Source of the DNA: Neodontobutis hainanensis
Lineage: Eukaryota; Chordata; Actinopteri; Gobiiformes; Odontobutidae
NCBI GenBank assembly: GCA_024349245.1
Contig: JALDNG010000026.1
Coordinates: 3,234,501-3,298,500 of the forward strand
Length of the DNA: 64,000 nucleotides
Reading direction: 5' to 3'
Shown: positions 37,801-55,000 of the stretch, piece after piece
Layout: every line of letters begins with the position of its first letter
Position numbering within the stretch: the stretch's first letter is position 1
Made by a program: the position numbers and the translations under genes
Notes under the pieces: generated by a model
Seen by the model: only the letters and a program-made list of their open reading frames with translations
Told to the model about the DNA's origin: nothing
Database searches by the model: none

Positions 37801-40615
37801 AATAAGTAAGTACAGAGTATTTTACTGCTAATTTATGGGCTACACATTCTTTTATCGTACCGTCCATTTTCACACTTTGGGGAACAACCTCAAAACGCAC
37901 AACTCTGTAGTTGTGGATTTCATTCTCCTCCACCTTCTCTCTGTGGAAGTATAGGATGAAGGACAAGTGGTTGTGCAAGTAAAACTGTAAAGGAAACAAA
38001 AGAGAAAGGTCAAAAATAAAAACACTTCAAATAAAAGCACAACAAGGGTAGTTACTGTGTGGAAGATAAAAAAATTGCCTTAGCATACTGTACACTAACC
38101 AGACCTTCCTCTATTAGAAAAACAATGGGGGGGCACTTTAATGACCTTCAGCCCATACTCTATGGCTCTATTTATTAATTAACATAAAATATTTTAGGGC
38201 ATCTTGCATGTGAACAGAATCCAAAATGAGACTATGGTGAAGCCAAATGGTGGCCACCAGGGAATATTAAATGAATTAGTAACCCTTGTCAATGTAGGAG
38301 GCCAAAGTGAAATATAAAGTATCTAAATATTTGGTTAATATAATGAGAAAAGTTACCTTGTTATTGTCCACAAATCCCAATCTATAGCCATGTTCAAACT
38401 GGATGTCTTTCACCACATCCTTCTTTTGCTCCTCTTCTCCTCCTGCCTCTCTGTTTGGGTAAAACTCTAGCCTAGTTGCAACTGGAAGGTTGTCTGCAAT
38501 TCTGAGACAATAACAATACAAATTTGAATACATTTGTGGGAAACTGGTTTAATATGAATATTGTTAATTATAAAAATAGACAAAGCAGAAATACATAGAC
38601 ATTCTGATTAACAAAGTGGAAGTTTAGCTTCCTTTAAAAAAATAAATAAAAGTGATCCTTACAAATGGACATAATACTCCTCTTGAATGCGCTCCGCGAC
38701 CAGCTTGCTCTCTTCCACAGTGATCTTTTTCTTAGCACACGCTATCTCACAATTTTTGTCATTGGTCATCTTAACACTGTAGAGAGTGTTCACAATACGA
38801 TCCCCACGTAACACCTCCCCTACAAAACAAGTACATGTTGATAAAACTAGATATGATCTAAATTGTATAGGATTAATCTGAAGTTACAGGAAAAAGTAAA
38901 GTGGCCTGACAGCATTACTTCCTCAAAACACTTCCTTGGACCACATTCCAAGAGTGAAGTGGCATAAACAGTCACTTACCCAGGTTCTCTCCCTTATAGA
39001 CAATTTTGTCTGGCATACAAAAAGGCAGAGAGTAGTACTCATAAGGGAGCTGGGTCCTGGAGCTGGTCAGCTTCACTGCCTGGAAAAAATAAAATAAAAA
39101 ATAAAAAGCCTGGCTCACTAACTGAGATATACACATAGTATCAGCATTTGTGCAATACCAAGCACATTTGTAATAGGTCTGTCAAAATATATGTTTTAAC
39201 ATAGAAAGACATAATAACAACAACATAATAGAACATAAATACCATTTGCAATGAAAATACAATTTCTCTACAGTCATTGATTCATGGTTTTGTTACATTT
39301 AGGTTAAAAATAAATATTCACAAAGTATAATATTACCTTAATGTCTACATTTTCACCCTCCTTAAAGTTCCGGGGAGCCACTCCTGGGACATAAAAGGAC
39401 AGACCCACAGGCAACACCGTCAGCAGCAGCAAGGCCCACCACGTCTCCTAAAAATCACACACACACACAAAAAAACTAAGGATAAGAAAGAAAAACAATC
39501 TAAAAAACAACAAGATCAGTTATTATGTGGTTTTGCTTTACACAAAAGTAAGGGTGAATGGCAACCTTTGATAATCTTAACCTTTTATATGTTTTAGTAA
39601 CAACACATTGGCCCTTATTACAGACTTTTCCACACTGTATAAAAGAAAATCATAAAAGCATTTGGACTCAGTTTTCCAGATACTTTTGCTTTAACCTTTT
39701 CTTTAAGATGACCTGAATGACTGAGAACCTTCACAATCAATTCATATAAAGTGGTTTTCATTACACAATGAAATGTTGTGTGTGCTGAAGTACTGATGGA
39801 AATTGGTTGATTAAAACTCAACAATGTCTGTCAGATAGCAAGTGGAAAAAAAACTATTTCTATACCGCATTTTTACATTAACTAAAACATTTGAAAAGAT
39901 CATCATCTAGATTTAAAATGCCACAAAAGAGCTGAGTCAAACAATTCTTTACTTGCAAAAAAAAAACTAAAACAGAAGATATCTTGCCGAGGTCATGTTT
40001 CATTTGCTGTTGAATCAGTCATAAAGATCAACATCTTGCAAAAATAAAAAACAAGATACTTTGTGGTCAAATATATGTAATGGTTGAAGAAGAAAGCTTA
40101 ATTACAAAAGTTACCTACCATACCAGTCTTACGCGCTTTTCTCCTCAGCAGCAGATCTTTGGTTAATAACTACCTAAAAACTATCTGACCAGATGTCACG
40201 CTCAAACTGACGCTGACAGAGTTGCTAACAGCTAGCCAAAAGCCCCAGAGTAGCTAGCTCAGTTCTGCCTGTTGTGCGGGAATTGACAGTTTATCAGTAG
40301 CGTGTTTGAATATCCTTCCTCCGTAATCACGGTCCAACACAGTACACAATTATAACGAACCAGTTTAAGAATCCCGCATCACCAACGTTAACTACTAGCA
40401 TGCTAACTTAGCCCGGGAGTCAACATTTAGTCAGCAGTGTTCAGATTGAAACATACTCCGTAAATCCCAAGTTTAAAGTAGAACCATTTCCATCGCCTAT
40501 AGAAACGACCCTCTGCAGTTCCACCACCATGACATTATTATTTGACAGTAGTGTTAAAGATATATAGTTAGAGGAAAGAGTTGGCTTTTCCACTTACCAT
40601 ACCCGCGGCCGCCAT
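34848..40615 (-). CDS. tm9sf4: Transmembrane 9 superfamily member 4 (nonaspanin)
   Basis: Golgi/endosomal nine-pass membrane protein implicated in protein sorting and cell adhesion. Eighteen coding exons (5' to 3'): 40598-40615, 39337-39447, 38980-39079, 38663-38819, 38357-38501, 37861-37984, 37664-37785, 37309-37420, 37150-37220, 36911-37043, 36741-36822, 36587-36662, 36409-36492, 36122-36297, 35985-36048, 35721-35840, 35459-35548, 34848-34997. All phases agree and give 644 aa; human TM9SF4 is 642. Visible features: a signal peptide (about residues 1-23), then FYVPGVAP at the start of the lumenal domain; a lumenal region to about 270; the first membrane helix around [14 protein letters not shown]; and eight more helices from about 350. 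The C terminus AVKID carries the KxD motif known for COPI-based Golgi retention in this family. The start MAAAGM lies in a tiny first exon in a CpG-rich promoter. The donor at 37149 (GTAATT) is weak. Confidence 0.97.
39661..39734. repeat. Terminal fragment of the fold-back repeat family, in tm9sf4 intron 1
   Basis: GACTCAGTTTTCCAGATACT, TTTAACCTTTTCTTTAAGATGACC and TGACTGAGAACCTTCAC align by eye with the right end of the repeat at 54074-54307 and with the outer end of 18251-18821. Only the terminus is present. Confidence 0.65.
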
Positions 40616-40660
40616 TTTGATTACGTGTCATAAGTGACGTCAGGGGAAGGAAGTGAAGGA
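40616..40660 (-). promoter_or_regulatory. tm9sf4: tm9sf4 promoter region with a full CRE site
   Basis: A full palindromic cAMP-response element TGACGTCA lies at 40635-40642, just 20 bases upstream of the tm9sf4 ATG, in a short CpG-bearing stretch with a GGAAG (ETS-type) core alongside. Such CRE/ETS motifs near the start are typical of TATA-less housekeeping promoters. The transcription start must lie close by or within this stretch. Confidence 0.55.
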
Positions 40661-40768
40661 CTCTGAATAATAAATTAATTCACCTGATTAAATTTTGCAT
40701 AGTTTTAGAACAAATATGTAGTATCGGTATTTATGTGAATATATGTGTAAAAACATATAGTTAATATA

Positions 40769-40816
40769 GTGTTCCTTTAAAGAAGCTACAAACATGTAGC
40801 TTCTTTAAAGGAACAC
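40769..40816. repeat. Perfect inverted repeat, 21-bp arms with 6-base loop
   Basis: Bases 40769-40789 are the exact reverse complement of 40796-40816, separated by AAACAT. It sits about 150 bases upstream of the tm9sf4 ATG and before the hck poly(A) region. Its RNA would be a perfect hairpin. Confidence 0.9.
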
Positions 40817-41119
40817 CAAGTTTGATGTTTTGTTGAATTATATTTATTAAACTTGTACTTTATTTTTTTGTTTATTTTGTTTTTCTTTTTTGTGATGTTT
40901 TGCAAATGCATAATGTTTTTTTTTTTAATAACTTTAACTCACCACAATATAAATATGCCAGCAAGTCTTTTCAAATTTATGTGGCCCAGTAAACTACATA
41001 TTTTTCTTGGTACTCACTGATTTTTTTGGATCCTTATCAGATTTTTGTTGGTTTATGCATGTCTGAATGTTTTGCAGTGATATTAATAGATACACAGCCA
41101 AGAACATATTTCTGTACAG

Positions 41120-42371
41120 TTTATTAAAAAGTAACTATGACTGCATTATTTGCAAACATACAAGGGGATTTTGCTTAATGAACTGGAAACAAAACATTGT
41201 ATTTACAAGAACAAGGAATTTTTTTCAAAGCAATAATTTTTGGTAAAACACCTAAGTTTTACAAAGGCTCTCAGAAAGTGTCTTACAATCGTATCTCTTC
41301 CAATGGATAGTTAAGCAAATGTATTGTTTATAGTCACAGGCTTCCACCAACAGTAATATATAATGTAAAACTAAACATTAAAATAAAAAACTATTTTTAA
41401 AATGGTTTTAGTTTTAGAAGTTTATGTTACGACCACGGCATCCTAATATTCAGTGCCATAGGTCTACAGTGTGAGCAAATAAATTAATCTTCTAAATCTT
41501 AGAATATTTAAGGCTAAGAAGACAATATAAAGTCTTTCAGAAATGGAATAAAAGACAACTGCAAAAGGCACAGTCAGGATAAATTGAGCTACACTATAAA
41601 TAAAATCTTTCAGCAGAATCAATTGATTAGAGCGTGTGCTTTCAAAGCCTTCATTCCCATCACAATCAATCAGATGATCAGAGTGAGAACTGTATATAGA
41701 AATTGTATTGGTATAAAGAATTCTTGTATTGACAAGAAGACATTTTACAGCATAACACTGCACAAGCTGCATTTCCCACTAGAGGTCAATATAATGGTTA
41801 AACTTTACTTAGATGAAAGCACAATGTACTAAACCTGTTTTTCCACACAAATGCTTCCAGGTAAGATTAGGACAAAGAAGGTTACTTTGTTCATGTTATG
41901 TGTGTGAGACAAATATGATGTACAATTAGACCTCCTTAGTGAGTGGTGTTTAGTCACAGCAGTTTTGTAGAACACCTACAGATCAAACACCCGTAAATTA
42001 CTATAAATAGCTGAAACAACCACACTGCCACTGTAGTAAGTCTCTAAGCATACATTGGTGTTTATTTTAAGTCACTATTTTCCAATAATTTATTCTGTCA
42101 AGGCTGTTGTGCATATAAATAATTTATGACAAATTTGTTATGCTTTTGATATACTTAGTACAAGAGCAGCGGCTGTTTCCATATTACCAATGAGGTAAAT
42201 TTGTCTTCATATCCTTTAAAATCTTTTAAATAATTACATACAACTACAGTGATACTATTGCTTGGAATTAAAATATGGCTCCTTGCCAATTTGTACAACC
42301 CTTTCTTATTTGACAGAAAGTTCTATGAATGGCAGGATGGGAAGGATAAATAAATTTCTAAAATAAATTTA
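41120..42371 (-). other. hck: Probable hck 3' UTR
   Basis: After the hck stop codon the minus strand runs through AT-rich sequence with no exon. An AATAAA on the minus strand (plus 41120-41125) is followed by a T/G-bearing stretch and is a good poly(A) candidate, giving a 3' UTR of about 1.25 kb. This would place the hck 3' end only about 0.5 kb from the tm9sf4 start. Confidence 0.45.
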
Positions 42372-46233
<3,862 letters not shown>

Positions 46234-46241
46234 GATGACTT

Positions 46242-48489
46242 CTGTAACAAAGCAAAAACAAGGAACTAGACAGTAAGGAAGGAACTAGACAGTAATAAAG
46301 CTCATTAAAGATAGGTAATATTTAGATAAACTAAAATGAATGAATGTCAGTCTGAGTAAACGTAGTGAGTAAACATTTTTGGCCATGCCCATTTAATAAC
46401 TAACTTTAGAGTAATTTGTGTTCTTCACAAGGAACAGTCAGGTTTAATATTAGAAGAATACTTGGAGGTCAATATAAAACTTGTCAAGCCAACCAGAGCA
46501 GTGACTAGAGCACTCTGACATTTATAATATTTTTTCAGGAACTCTGTAGTACAACTGGAATTTTAGCTTTTGGCAAAGGTCAAGCTTTTGAAGCACAATC
46601 CTTTAAAATATCTGTATATAATCTATGCCATGAAAGTTACTTTTAAAAACATTTGTGCATTTTTTTTCTGCTGAAGAAGAGAGAGACTCAAAAAGGTTTT
46701 CTGCTGATACTTTTAAATATAGATTTTTTGGAGAGAAGTCGTTAACTTTCAATACACACAACAAATGTGCAAATGAAAAGTCTTATCAGGAGGAATACGT
46801 CCAGGAAATATTGTTTTCCTTTTGGGTTACTATCTGTGTGCATGGCAACATGTAAATAGGTATAATGTCAAACGAGACAAGGAGTGGGAACAAAGAGGGA
46901 CTGTGAATAGATAACAGGTGTAGTATAGCTTATCTAGATTCAAATAAACAAATCCAGACAGTCTATTGCTGTGCCAAGGAAGTAATACTAATCAGGAACA
47001 TGTAGCCCCATCCTAGTGTTACCATGCACAGTATGATTTTGGAAGCAACATTTGCAACAGCAGAAAACTGTTTTTAAATAGTCCATTTCTGACTACACAG
47101 CCCTTAGACATTATGTACAGTAGTGTGCAATGGAAAAAGTTAAAGCATTTTAACACAGGAAGTTCCGGTATTTTGAAGTTAAATTAGTGGCGTTCTCATT
47201 TGGACTTCCTTTTTTTCTCTATCCAAAACTTGTTCCTCTGATTAATGAACAGCATTTGTCATATAAGTATTAAAATGGACAAGCATGACCTAATGTGTGT
47301 GTAATGCTTGGATTTAGCAGGCCGGGAAGAGAACTAAGTTGCTCATGGCTCTAAATGTGTGAGTGAGTGAATGAGACCATCATACATTTAAAATATTTTT
47401 CAATTAAGAAACATAATCCTGTGTCTTTTTTATGAAGCTGTCAGTAGTATATTTTTGCCTTTGGACAAAAAGGAGCTGACCAGCAATCTATATCCAAAGA
47501 GTAACAAGTCATACTGGTGAAATATACATCAGAAATAGCACTTTATGATGAATCATTTCTAGTTTAATGAATGTATTTTTGTTCTCAAATTCTGGCAGCT
47601 TGCTCTGTTTCTATTTTGCTTTTTTAAAATCTGTTTTTGCTCATATCTGCTGACAAAAAAAAATATGGCCCCTGAAAAAAATCCAGTAAGACAAACTGTA
47701 ACAGCACAAGAACAATCTCCTTTACACAAAGTGATGAGCTCAACATAGCCATATACCCACATTAGTAATCGGTGTTGAAATACTGTGACAGAGTGGCATG
47801 GTAAAAAATCTCACACCCACTGCCCCAGTCTGAGCTTTAAAAGTGTGTAGACTAGAACGGAAATGGACCCATCACAAACTGTTGGTGCGATGCATCTGTT
47901 TGTATAACAAAGCTAAATCAAACAAACACTTTAATCCTTCACAGCAGACTTAAGTGTGACTTCTATCAAACTGCATCATGTCTGAGGAGCTGTTGGATTA
48001 GCTATTTCCTCATGACATAACACACTACACAGCTCTTATTATTAAAACGGAAACATTCTCTTTCTTGCTTAATAACTTAAAGGGCAATGCTGAAACACAG
48101 GCTAATAGTGGAAACCCCAGATTAGTGCAGACTGTCAGCTTCATCACTATCTTTCTACATCACAACAACCTTTTAATTGACAAAAATACAACACTTGACT
48201 GTATTATATCTGCCTTTGCTTCCACTTGTTTTCTGTAAACTTGGACTTTATGTCTGGTCATTCATGTTAGTCACAATAGCTCTCCTATACCTCCACAAAA
48301 GCTGATCCTTCCTATGGACTCATTTCTCGTTTGCAGATCAGACAAGAATCCAGGTGAGTGTGCACCTGTTAACCATCGCCTCAAGCCAAAACATAATCAG
48401 GACAAATACCACCACAACATACTACTTTACAGTTATGGAGCATTATGGACATTTTACATGACTAACTCTGTATCCATTCAGCAATATAA

Positions 48490-48539
<50 letters not shown>

Positions 48540-48986
48540 TTCTTGTAAAAGAAAGAAGTTACAGAAGTCACCAGTGTGCATGTCTAAGCAGTAGCCTAAG
48601 CTCAAATGAACCAAAGAACTTGGGCAGAAGCGAAACCAGTCTCGTTTGTGGTATTCCAGTGGTCAGTCTAAATAAATGTGGAAGATTAAGAGCAATAAAG
48701 GCTACTACTGAAGTATTCACTAAATCAAAAGAGCTTAGAATGGAAACTTTTAGCTACAACTTAAAGACCTACTACTTACACTCAAGTCCAGTAACTTAAA
48801 GAGGCAGTGGTCGTTTCAACGCTGAAGTTCCTCTTTTCACGCTAAACATCACTCTTGTGAAAATGCTAACCCCGGCTCACAAAATGTAGGCTAAGTCATC
48901 CAACAATCGGAAACATTGAATTCTCTATTTAGCTCTGAGGAAACGGTATTTTTTACATGAAAAGGGAGTCAAAGGATGCACTTACT
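46242..48986 (-). other. hck: hck intron 1 (probable), with a 36-A tract
   Basis: This interval lies between the acceptor before the hck start-codon exon and a strong donor (GTAAGTGC on the minus strand) at 48986. It has no coding potential. A pure run of 36 A occurs at 48501-48536; such a long A tract could be the tail of a retroposed copy, but no SINE or LINE body is recognised in front of it. Confidence 0.5.
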
Positions 48987-49130
48987 GCGATACAACCAAA
49001 AACTTTAAAGGAGTATTTCTTCAGTATAGTAGTCCACTCTTAAGTTCTCGCGTTAACTTAACTTCTTGACGATACTCCACATTTCTTTCATGTAGCCTCC
49101 ATCGTGTTTAAGGCCGCCTCATGGCTCTGC
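48987..49130 (-). other. hck: Probable non-coding first exon of hck
   Basis: On the minus strand ATCGCA|GTAAGTGC at the 48987/48986 boundary is a near-ideal donor with no acceptor needed upstream, which fits a first exon. It lies 2.7 kb upstream of the acceptor preceding the hck ATG. The 5' boundary is a guess; the sequence becomes CpG-bearing from 49090 to 49250. Confidence 0.4.
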
Positions 49131-49180
49131 TCATCCCTAAGATGTGGACCCAGCGGCGGACTGCAGCTGACTGGACTTGA

Positions 49181-49225
49181 ACAAGGAAGTTTGCATCAAA
49201 ACTGAGACGAGAGAAAAGAGGAAGC
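49181..49225 (+). promoter_or_regulatory. hck: ETS/PU.1-type sites in the putative hck promoter
   Basis: ACAAGGAAGT at 49181-49190 (ETS core) and AAAAGAGGAAGC at 49214-49225, which fits the extended PU.1 consensus, lie in a CpG-bearing stretch just upstream of the proposed first exon. PU.1 is a known activator of mammalian HCK in myeloid cells. The sites are read directly; their use is inference. Confidence 0.45.
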
Positions 49226-49589
49226 AGCGCCGGCGACGCGCCTTTGGTTTCAAATAGTGCTGCTTATCTCTGCTGTCAGATGTTGGTCAAATATAATTTA
49301 AACGCAGAATGAAGTCTAGTCGGGTCAGGAATTTACATTTACTTTTACACTAAAGCAACACAATTGATTTTTTTTAGGGGTTCAGCGTTACCGACGGACT
49401 GCAAAAGTTAGAGCTGAAAAGTGTCATGGCCATGGCAGTGTCACACTTTGGCTGCTCTGCCCCCGGTTTTTTGTCATGGAATCACCAAAACTTTGAGGTT
49501 ACATGATCTAATGCTACAAATGTACACAGCATCACTTAACTCTGAAAAGTCAAGCTCACTACAGTGTCTTTATCAGGACAAAATTAAGA

Positions 49590-49800
49590 CTAAGCTCGTC
49601 CTGAAAAAGAACCCAGGACTAAAACCAGGACCAAACAACCAGAGCTAAAGTAGATGTAAATTATGATACAAACCAAAGACTGAACTTAGTTTTAACTAAA
49701 GCTGTCTTAAACTAAGACTAATCTAGTAGTAAACCCTTGACCAAACTTGTCACAAACTTAAGAACTAAATTTAAGTCTACAATCAAACCTTTACAATATC
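49590..49800. repeat. Degenerate short repeat (GACTAAACCAGGACCAAA-like)
   Basis: Repeated blocks such as CCAGGACTAAAACCAGGACC and AAACTAAGACTAATC suggest a decayed tandem array of a unit near 12 bases. A similar array in the opposite orientation (GGTTTAGTCTTGG) occurs at about 62850-63250. Confidence 0.4.
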
Positions 49801-52014
49801 TTTGTGTTTGCAAAAGTGAGGGTGTGGACTCATTTGATGCTCAGATGGACAGCCGTAAGGGGTTCATTTGCATGATGTGCTGTACAACAGTATGTACAGT
49901 GTGATGATGGGTGGAGTGGGGTAAGGGCACACAGCCCCAGGGCAACAACAACAGCAGATCAGTAAAAACACACCACACAAAGCCCTTAGCTTTAATCTGT
50001 AATCAAGAAGGATTAGAAACCAAGTTCAGCCTGTTACCAAAGCGGCAGCGGACAGACAGTGTACTGAGACGAGGATCATAAACTGAGAGTCAAACACACA
50101 AAGGTAGAAGTGAGATTAAAATCTTGCGTCACAGATAAATGTACAGAAGCAGGGCCAAATCAGGAAACTTGCTAGCTTATATAAGCCACACAAGACATTT
50201 GTAATGAATAGTAATCACAATATGCCCCTATCTGAGCACAACTGTAGCCAGCTATGAGGTCACCTGGCGCTGGAACTTAGTACATTATGTGGCACAATGG
50301 TAACAGTTATCAATGTATGAAACAGTGTCGAAGCAAAAGTGGCACTGGACCATTAGAGCAGGATTTATCATCCATCACAGTGACATGCACACGTTTAATT
50401 TGTTGGAGTTATTTTCTAGATTGTCCTAAACATAATACTTAAGATCAAATACTTTGAAGCTCCAAACGTGCTGTAGCTTACAAAACTATTACAGTCACGA
50501 GAGCAGGTGGAGAAGTGTACAGAATCAGCTGTATATCAATCCGTTTACATAAAGATGCAGTTTTGTGAACCGTTACATTGACTCAGTAACTCCAGGAAGT
50601 GTTAGCATGGAACACGCTTGATTAAACATCTAGTACAAGTAAATAATTTGTCAAGATATTTTGACCTGAATCACTGATTGGTATGTTTTATTAAAGCCAA
50701 AACCTTTTAGAACTAAAAATTAGTTGCATAAATACAGCATAACATTTCATGTAATTTTTTTAACAAAAGTTGAGGCCATATTGTCATTGAAGAGTAGTTC
50801 ATACAAAGTGAAAGTAAATGAATTGTACAATTGAGAAAATGTTATTTGTTACATGAGTAAACAGAATCAGAAACACATTCTTAACTGCTTTTTGTCCAAC
50901 AAGTAAGGATACCAGTCAACAAGTGAGTAGACTGTAGTCACAGTCTAAGAGGAATAGCCGATAAAAGCTGTGGGTTCACAAAGTACTGAATAATGGGCTT
51001 TAATTGCACAAGAGCGACATGACTTTAACAAAAGAAGTCAATGGCAATCAATGGAAACATTAGTACTCTATGTTGTTGGGTTGTCATACAGAAAGTGCAT
51101 CAAAGAAAACAAAATACATTGTAGTGAAGGTAGTATTCATACATTTCAACAGTTGGGAAACCCCAATTCATCACCGTGTTCACATAGTGTATGATGTTTT
51201 ACTTTAGAGTGCTTTACTTTAGAGAGTAAAAATAAAAAAAATAAAAATGTAACAGTTTAAAGCATTTACGTGTCAAGAGGTCACACTGTCACAGTCACAG
51301 CTGTGAACGGAAAGTTAGCATTTGCAAAATATGTGCTTTCAGAAAATGAAAAAGAGGAAGAGGAACACATTTCACAGCGTTTTACTTTACTGGTCACTCA
51401 AGACAGGGCTGGGTTGAGGCTTTGTGTCAAAAATAGCAAAAAACTGACAGCACTGCCAGGAAACAAAAAAAGTTTTAATGTAAAAACTAAAAGCTCATTC
51501 TGCCGTCATAAGCGAGAAGGGAGACACATTAGTTCTCTGCAATGCTGCTACTCATTTCCAAGACTACAGTGTCATGTTGAGACCACAATTATAAACTTAA
51601 TCAAATACTACTGTATATTGAAATGTTTCTATCACCATGTGTTTAGGATTAGCTTATTGGCCTATGCCACACATTTAGAAAATACTGTAGTCTTTCACTG
51701 GGACACCTGTCCATCCTTTTAAGCAATCTGTATCACAGTTATACACTTATTACAGCTATTGAGCAGTAAACTGAATAAAGGGCACTGAATGCAGGCTTCA
51801 GTGGCAGATAGAGGAAGTAGTCAAAAGTTAACGGAAAACTCACTCACACTATTTTCTATTTTTGCTCATCATTGTCTGTCACCTGAAAGTTTAGCCTGAC
51901 AAGACAAGCTTCCAAAACAACAAGTGTAGATTTCCATTTAAAAGTACGTGCTACTGCATTATCAATACCATAAATTTTCCATCTTAGAAGCGTCCATTGT
52001 AACTCTCTTCACCT
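49801..52014. other. hck-rbbp8nl intergenic region, including likely rbbp8nl 3' UTR
   Basis: No coding exon is recognised. The right part is expected to be the rbbp8nl 3' UTR; a minus-strand AATAAA at plus 50686-50691 is a possible end. A 453-base plus-strand open frame at 51270-51722 is antisense to this and lacks any recognisable domain. Confidence 0.4.
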
Positions 52015-55000
52015 TTAGCTGGGACTTTTCTCCTCACTTCTCAGTTTTATCTTGACTTTTCTCTCTGGTTGAGTGTCTGTGAAGAGAGACAAATTTACAT
52101 GTATTTTATTATAGTCTCAAATGTGTACGTAACCAAGGCAAAGGGGAAAGTTTTAGGTCATAATTCCCAAGCAGTTTGGTAAAAATGTTTCTAAAGTCTT
52201 ACTGTCTGTGTCGGAGTCTCTGTCAGTTTCTGTCTCCACAGAAGCCCTCTTCCTCTTACAGCTCTGATTGCTCTCATGTCCGGACACACTCTCCTCCTCG
52301 TCCTTCTCCTCGGAGCTGCTGCCTGGCTCTACGTCTGGAGACTGTGATGGAGAAGACATGATATATAGACAGTAGACAAAAAACAGTCACTTAAGTGCGT
52401 TAGAATGGCATTACTTACATTCTGATTGGAGGATGAAGACTCCTGTTTTTGCAGTGCAGAATTCAGACTCTCCAGCACTACTACTGTTACAGAGGCACAC
52501 GGAGGGGGAAAGCATCAAGTACCAGTATAAGTAGAAACATGCATAGCTGTGGAGCCCAAGCCGTTTACCTGGTCTCAGAGAAATTGTCAGAACAGGCACT
52601 TTTTTGCCATTGTCAGGTTTTCCATTCACGTCATCTTTTTGCTTCAAGTGTTTGATTATAAGCTGTAAAAGGAAATTACTATTACTCACTGGTAGTAATT
52701 ATCAATACTCTTTACTGTTGTTGGGAGGTCTCTTCTGTTATGATGCAATTCATCAACATGACAACGTAATACAGTAGCTTACTTTACATTTACTTTACAC
52801 ATTTGAGTAGAATCATTATGACATGGTCCTGACACAGTTAGAAAAACTATTGAAGCTAATGTGTCACTCAATGAAACATTAAAATTAAAAGGACATTTAT
52901 AAGTTCTGTCACCCCTATAATGCCTTTATTTTGCTTTTGTTGTTTTTCTGTTTATTGTTGTTACCTTTTGGTTCTGCTCACTTGCAGTTTCCTCTTGTTT
53001 CACTGTAATTGCAGAACCAGATGCAGCTGGCGAAGGTGATGTGGCATGTTCCACGGCTGCAGAATGATCCTTTACATCTCCATTAGTGCTGTCCTCTTCT
53101 GCTTCACCTCCCTGTAAAGCTACCGGTGAGTTATCCCTCTGGTTAGGTTTGGATCGGCCTGCGTCAGACAGGTCCAGAGGTCCTTCACACACATCTTTGT
53201 TCATATCTAGGGGCTCTTTCTCCACTTTGGAAGGTGGTGTGTCTTTCCTTTCCTGTGGCTTGGTTTGTCTTTCAGTCTGCTCTGGCACACTCCTCAATCT
53301 GAACACCACAGTGGGCTCCTTCGTGTTAGGAGGCTGGACAATGTTGGGCTTGTGCCAAAGTGTCCCCATTACCTGTCGTCGTTGGTTGGAAGGGTTGATG
53401 TGTTGGTTAGACGGGATCAGGTTGGGAAAGCGTGGCACGTTGGGTTTAGAGGAATGTTGCACTACTAGGTTTGGGCTCACAACAGAAGCCCAATCTGCAG
53501 ATTCGGTTAAAGGCCATGGAAGTGTACCAGGGGTGCTCTTGACAGGCTGAGGTCGACAGGGCACGGGGGCATGCAGAATGTGCCTGCTCTGGGTCACCTC
53601 TGCACTGGGGGAGGAGGAGGGCAAGCTCTTTACAGAAGGGGAGTTTGGATGTTGTTGGTCCAATCCTTCTCCACTTTGACATCTGAGATAAACAGATAAA
53701 GGTTTAAACTGCTTCTAAGAATGTGTTTTGGAAGCAGTACCAGCTTGCTTACCTCCTTTCCACAATACGAGGCGTTGTGTGTTGTGTTTTCCATGAAGGA
53801 GATGTGGAAGCCGGGAGAGGCTTGTAAGTGTCCTATTTAATGATACAAAGGCATCAGGCAAAATAACTTGGAATGAGCAGAGCAAATGCTTGAATTGAAA
53901 AGTGAGCACATGTAAGATAGGACTTACAAAGAGGCTTTTGTGCCATTCTCTCAAATGTCTGTTTTCATGCTGTGAGTCTGTTTGGTCGTGAACAAGAAGA
54001 AAATTCAAGAGTGTGTTTACTTTACGACTTATAGTAAATATTTAGTATGGAGGATATTATACAGTAAAAGAAAAGGTTAAAGCGAAGGCCTCTGGATGTT
54101 TTGTCTCTTCTGGGATCTGAGAGCTGAGCTTATATCTCTAGAGGGAAGGCTTTGACCTAAAACTAACTCTGATTGGACTCTCCCATCCGGAGTCACACTG
54201 CCCTTGGAATAAGAGACAAACTGTCTTCACCTTGAAAACCTAGTCCAGATGCCTTTTCTTTAACCTTTTGTTCAAGACGACCTGGATGACTGAGAACCTT
54301 CACAGACAATATACTGTTAAGAAATTATCAATACACTATAATATACAAATACTACTTAATCAACACTGACTAAAATGTTTTTATCGTAACAAGTTAAGCT
54401 GTGTTGCTATAAGCGTTTCTAGATCTAGGGGCGGCAGTAGCTCAGTGGGTAGAGCGGTCGTCCTTCAACCAGAAGGTATGCGGTTTGATTCCCGCTCTCC
54501 CCACAGTTCATACTGTCGTTGTGTCCTTGGGCAAGACACTTAACCCACCTTGCTCCAGTGGTTTAGATAAAAGTGTCAGCTAAATGAATAAATGTAAATG
54601 TAAATAATTCAATGAACAATAAATTTATAGATGCTTCAATATTTCTCTTTCTATTATTTTATAGATTATGTGTTATGAAGTGTGACTCCCCAAAAAAGGA
54701 ATAAAGAATTAATAAAAATAATAAAATACTCAAAGGGAAAGAATGAGGGAAGGGCAGAAAGATAATCTCTCTAAAATCAAGCAGTAACATATTCAGATTA
54801 TAGATACACACTATATATACTATATTGGCAAAAAAAACAAACAAACAAACTACAACATACATTTTGATCTTTTAGCGCAGACACTGACCCAAATCAAGTG
54901 CAGCAATTACACATATTATAAACAAATTATTTTTTTCTTTCTTTACCTTCCATTCTTTGGGCTGCCTCAACTTTCACTGTAATGTCGCCATCTGCTGGCT

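Noticed and set aside
51270..51722. 150-codon plus-strand open frame between hck and rbbp8nl
   Set aside because: Antisense to the likely rbbp8nl 3' UTR, low-complexity in part, no known domain.
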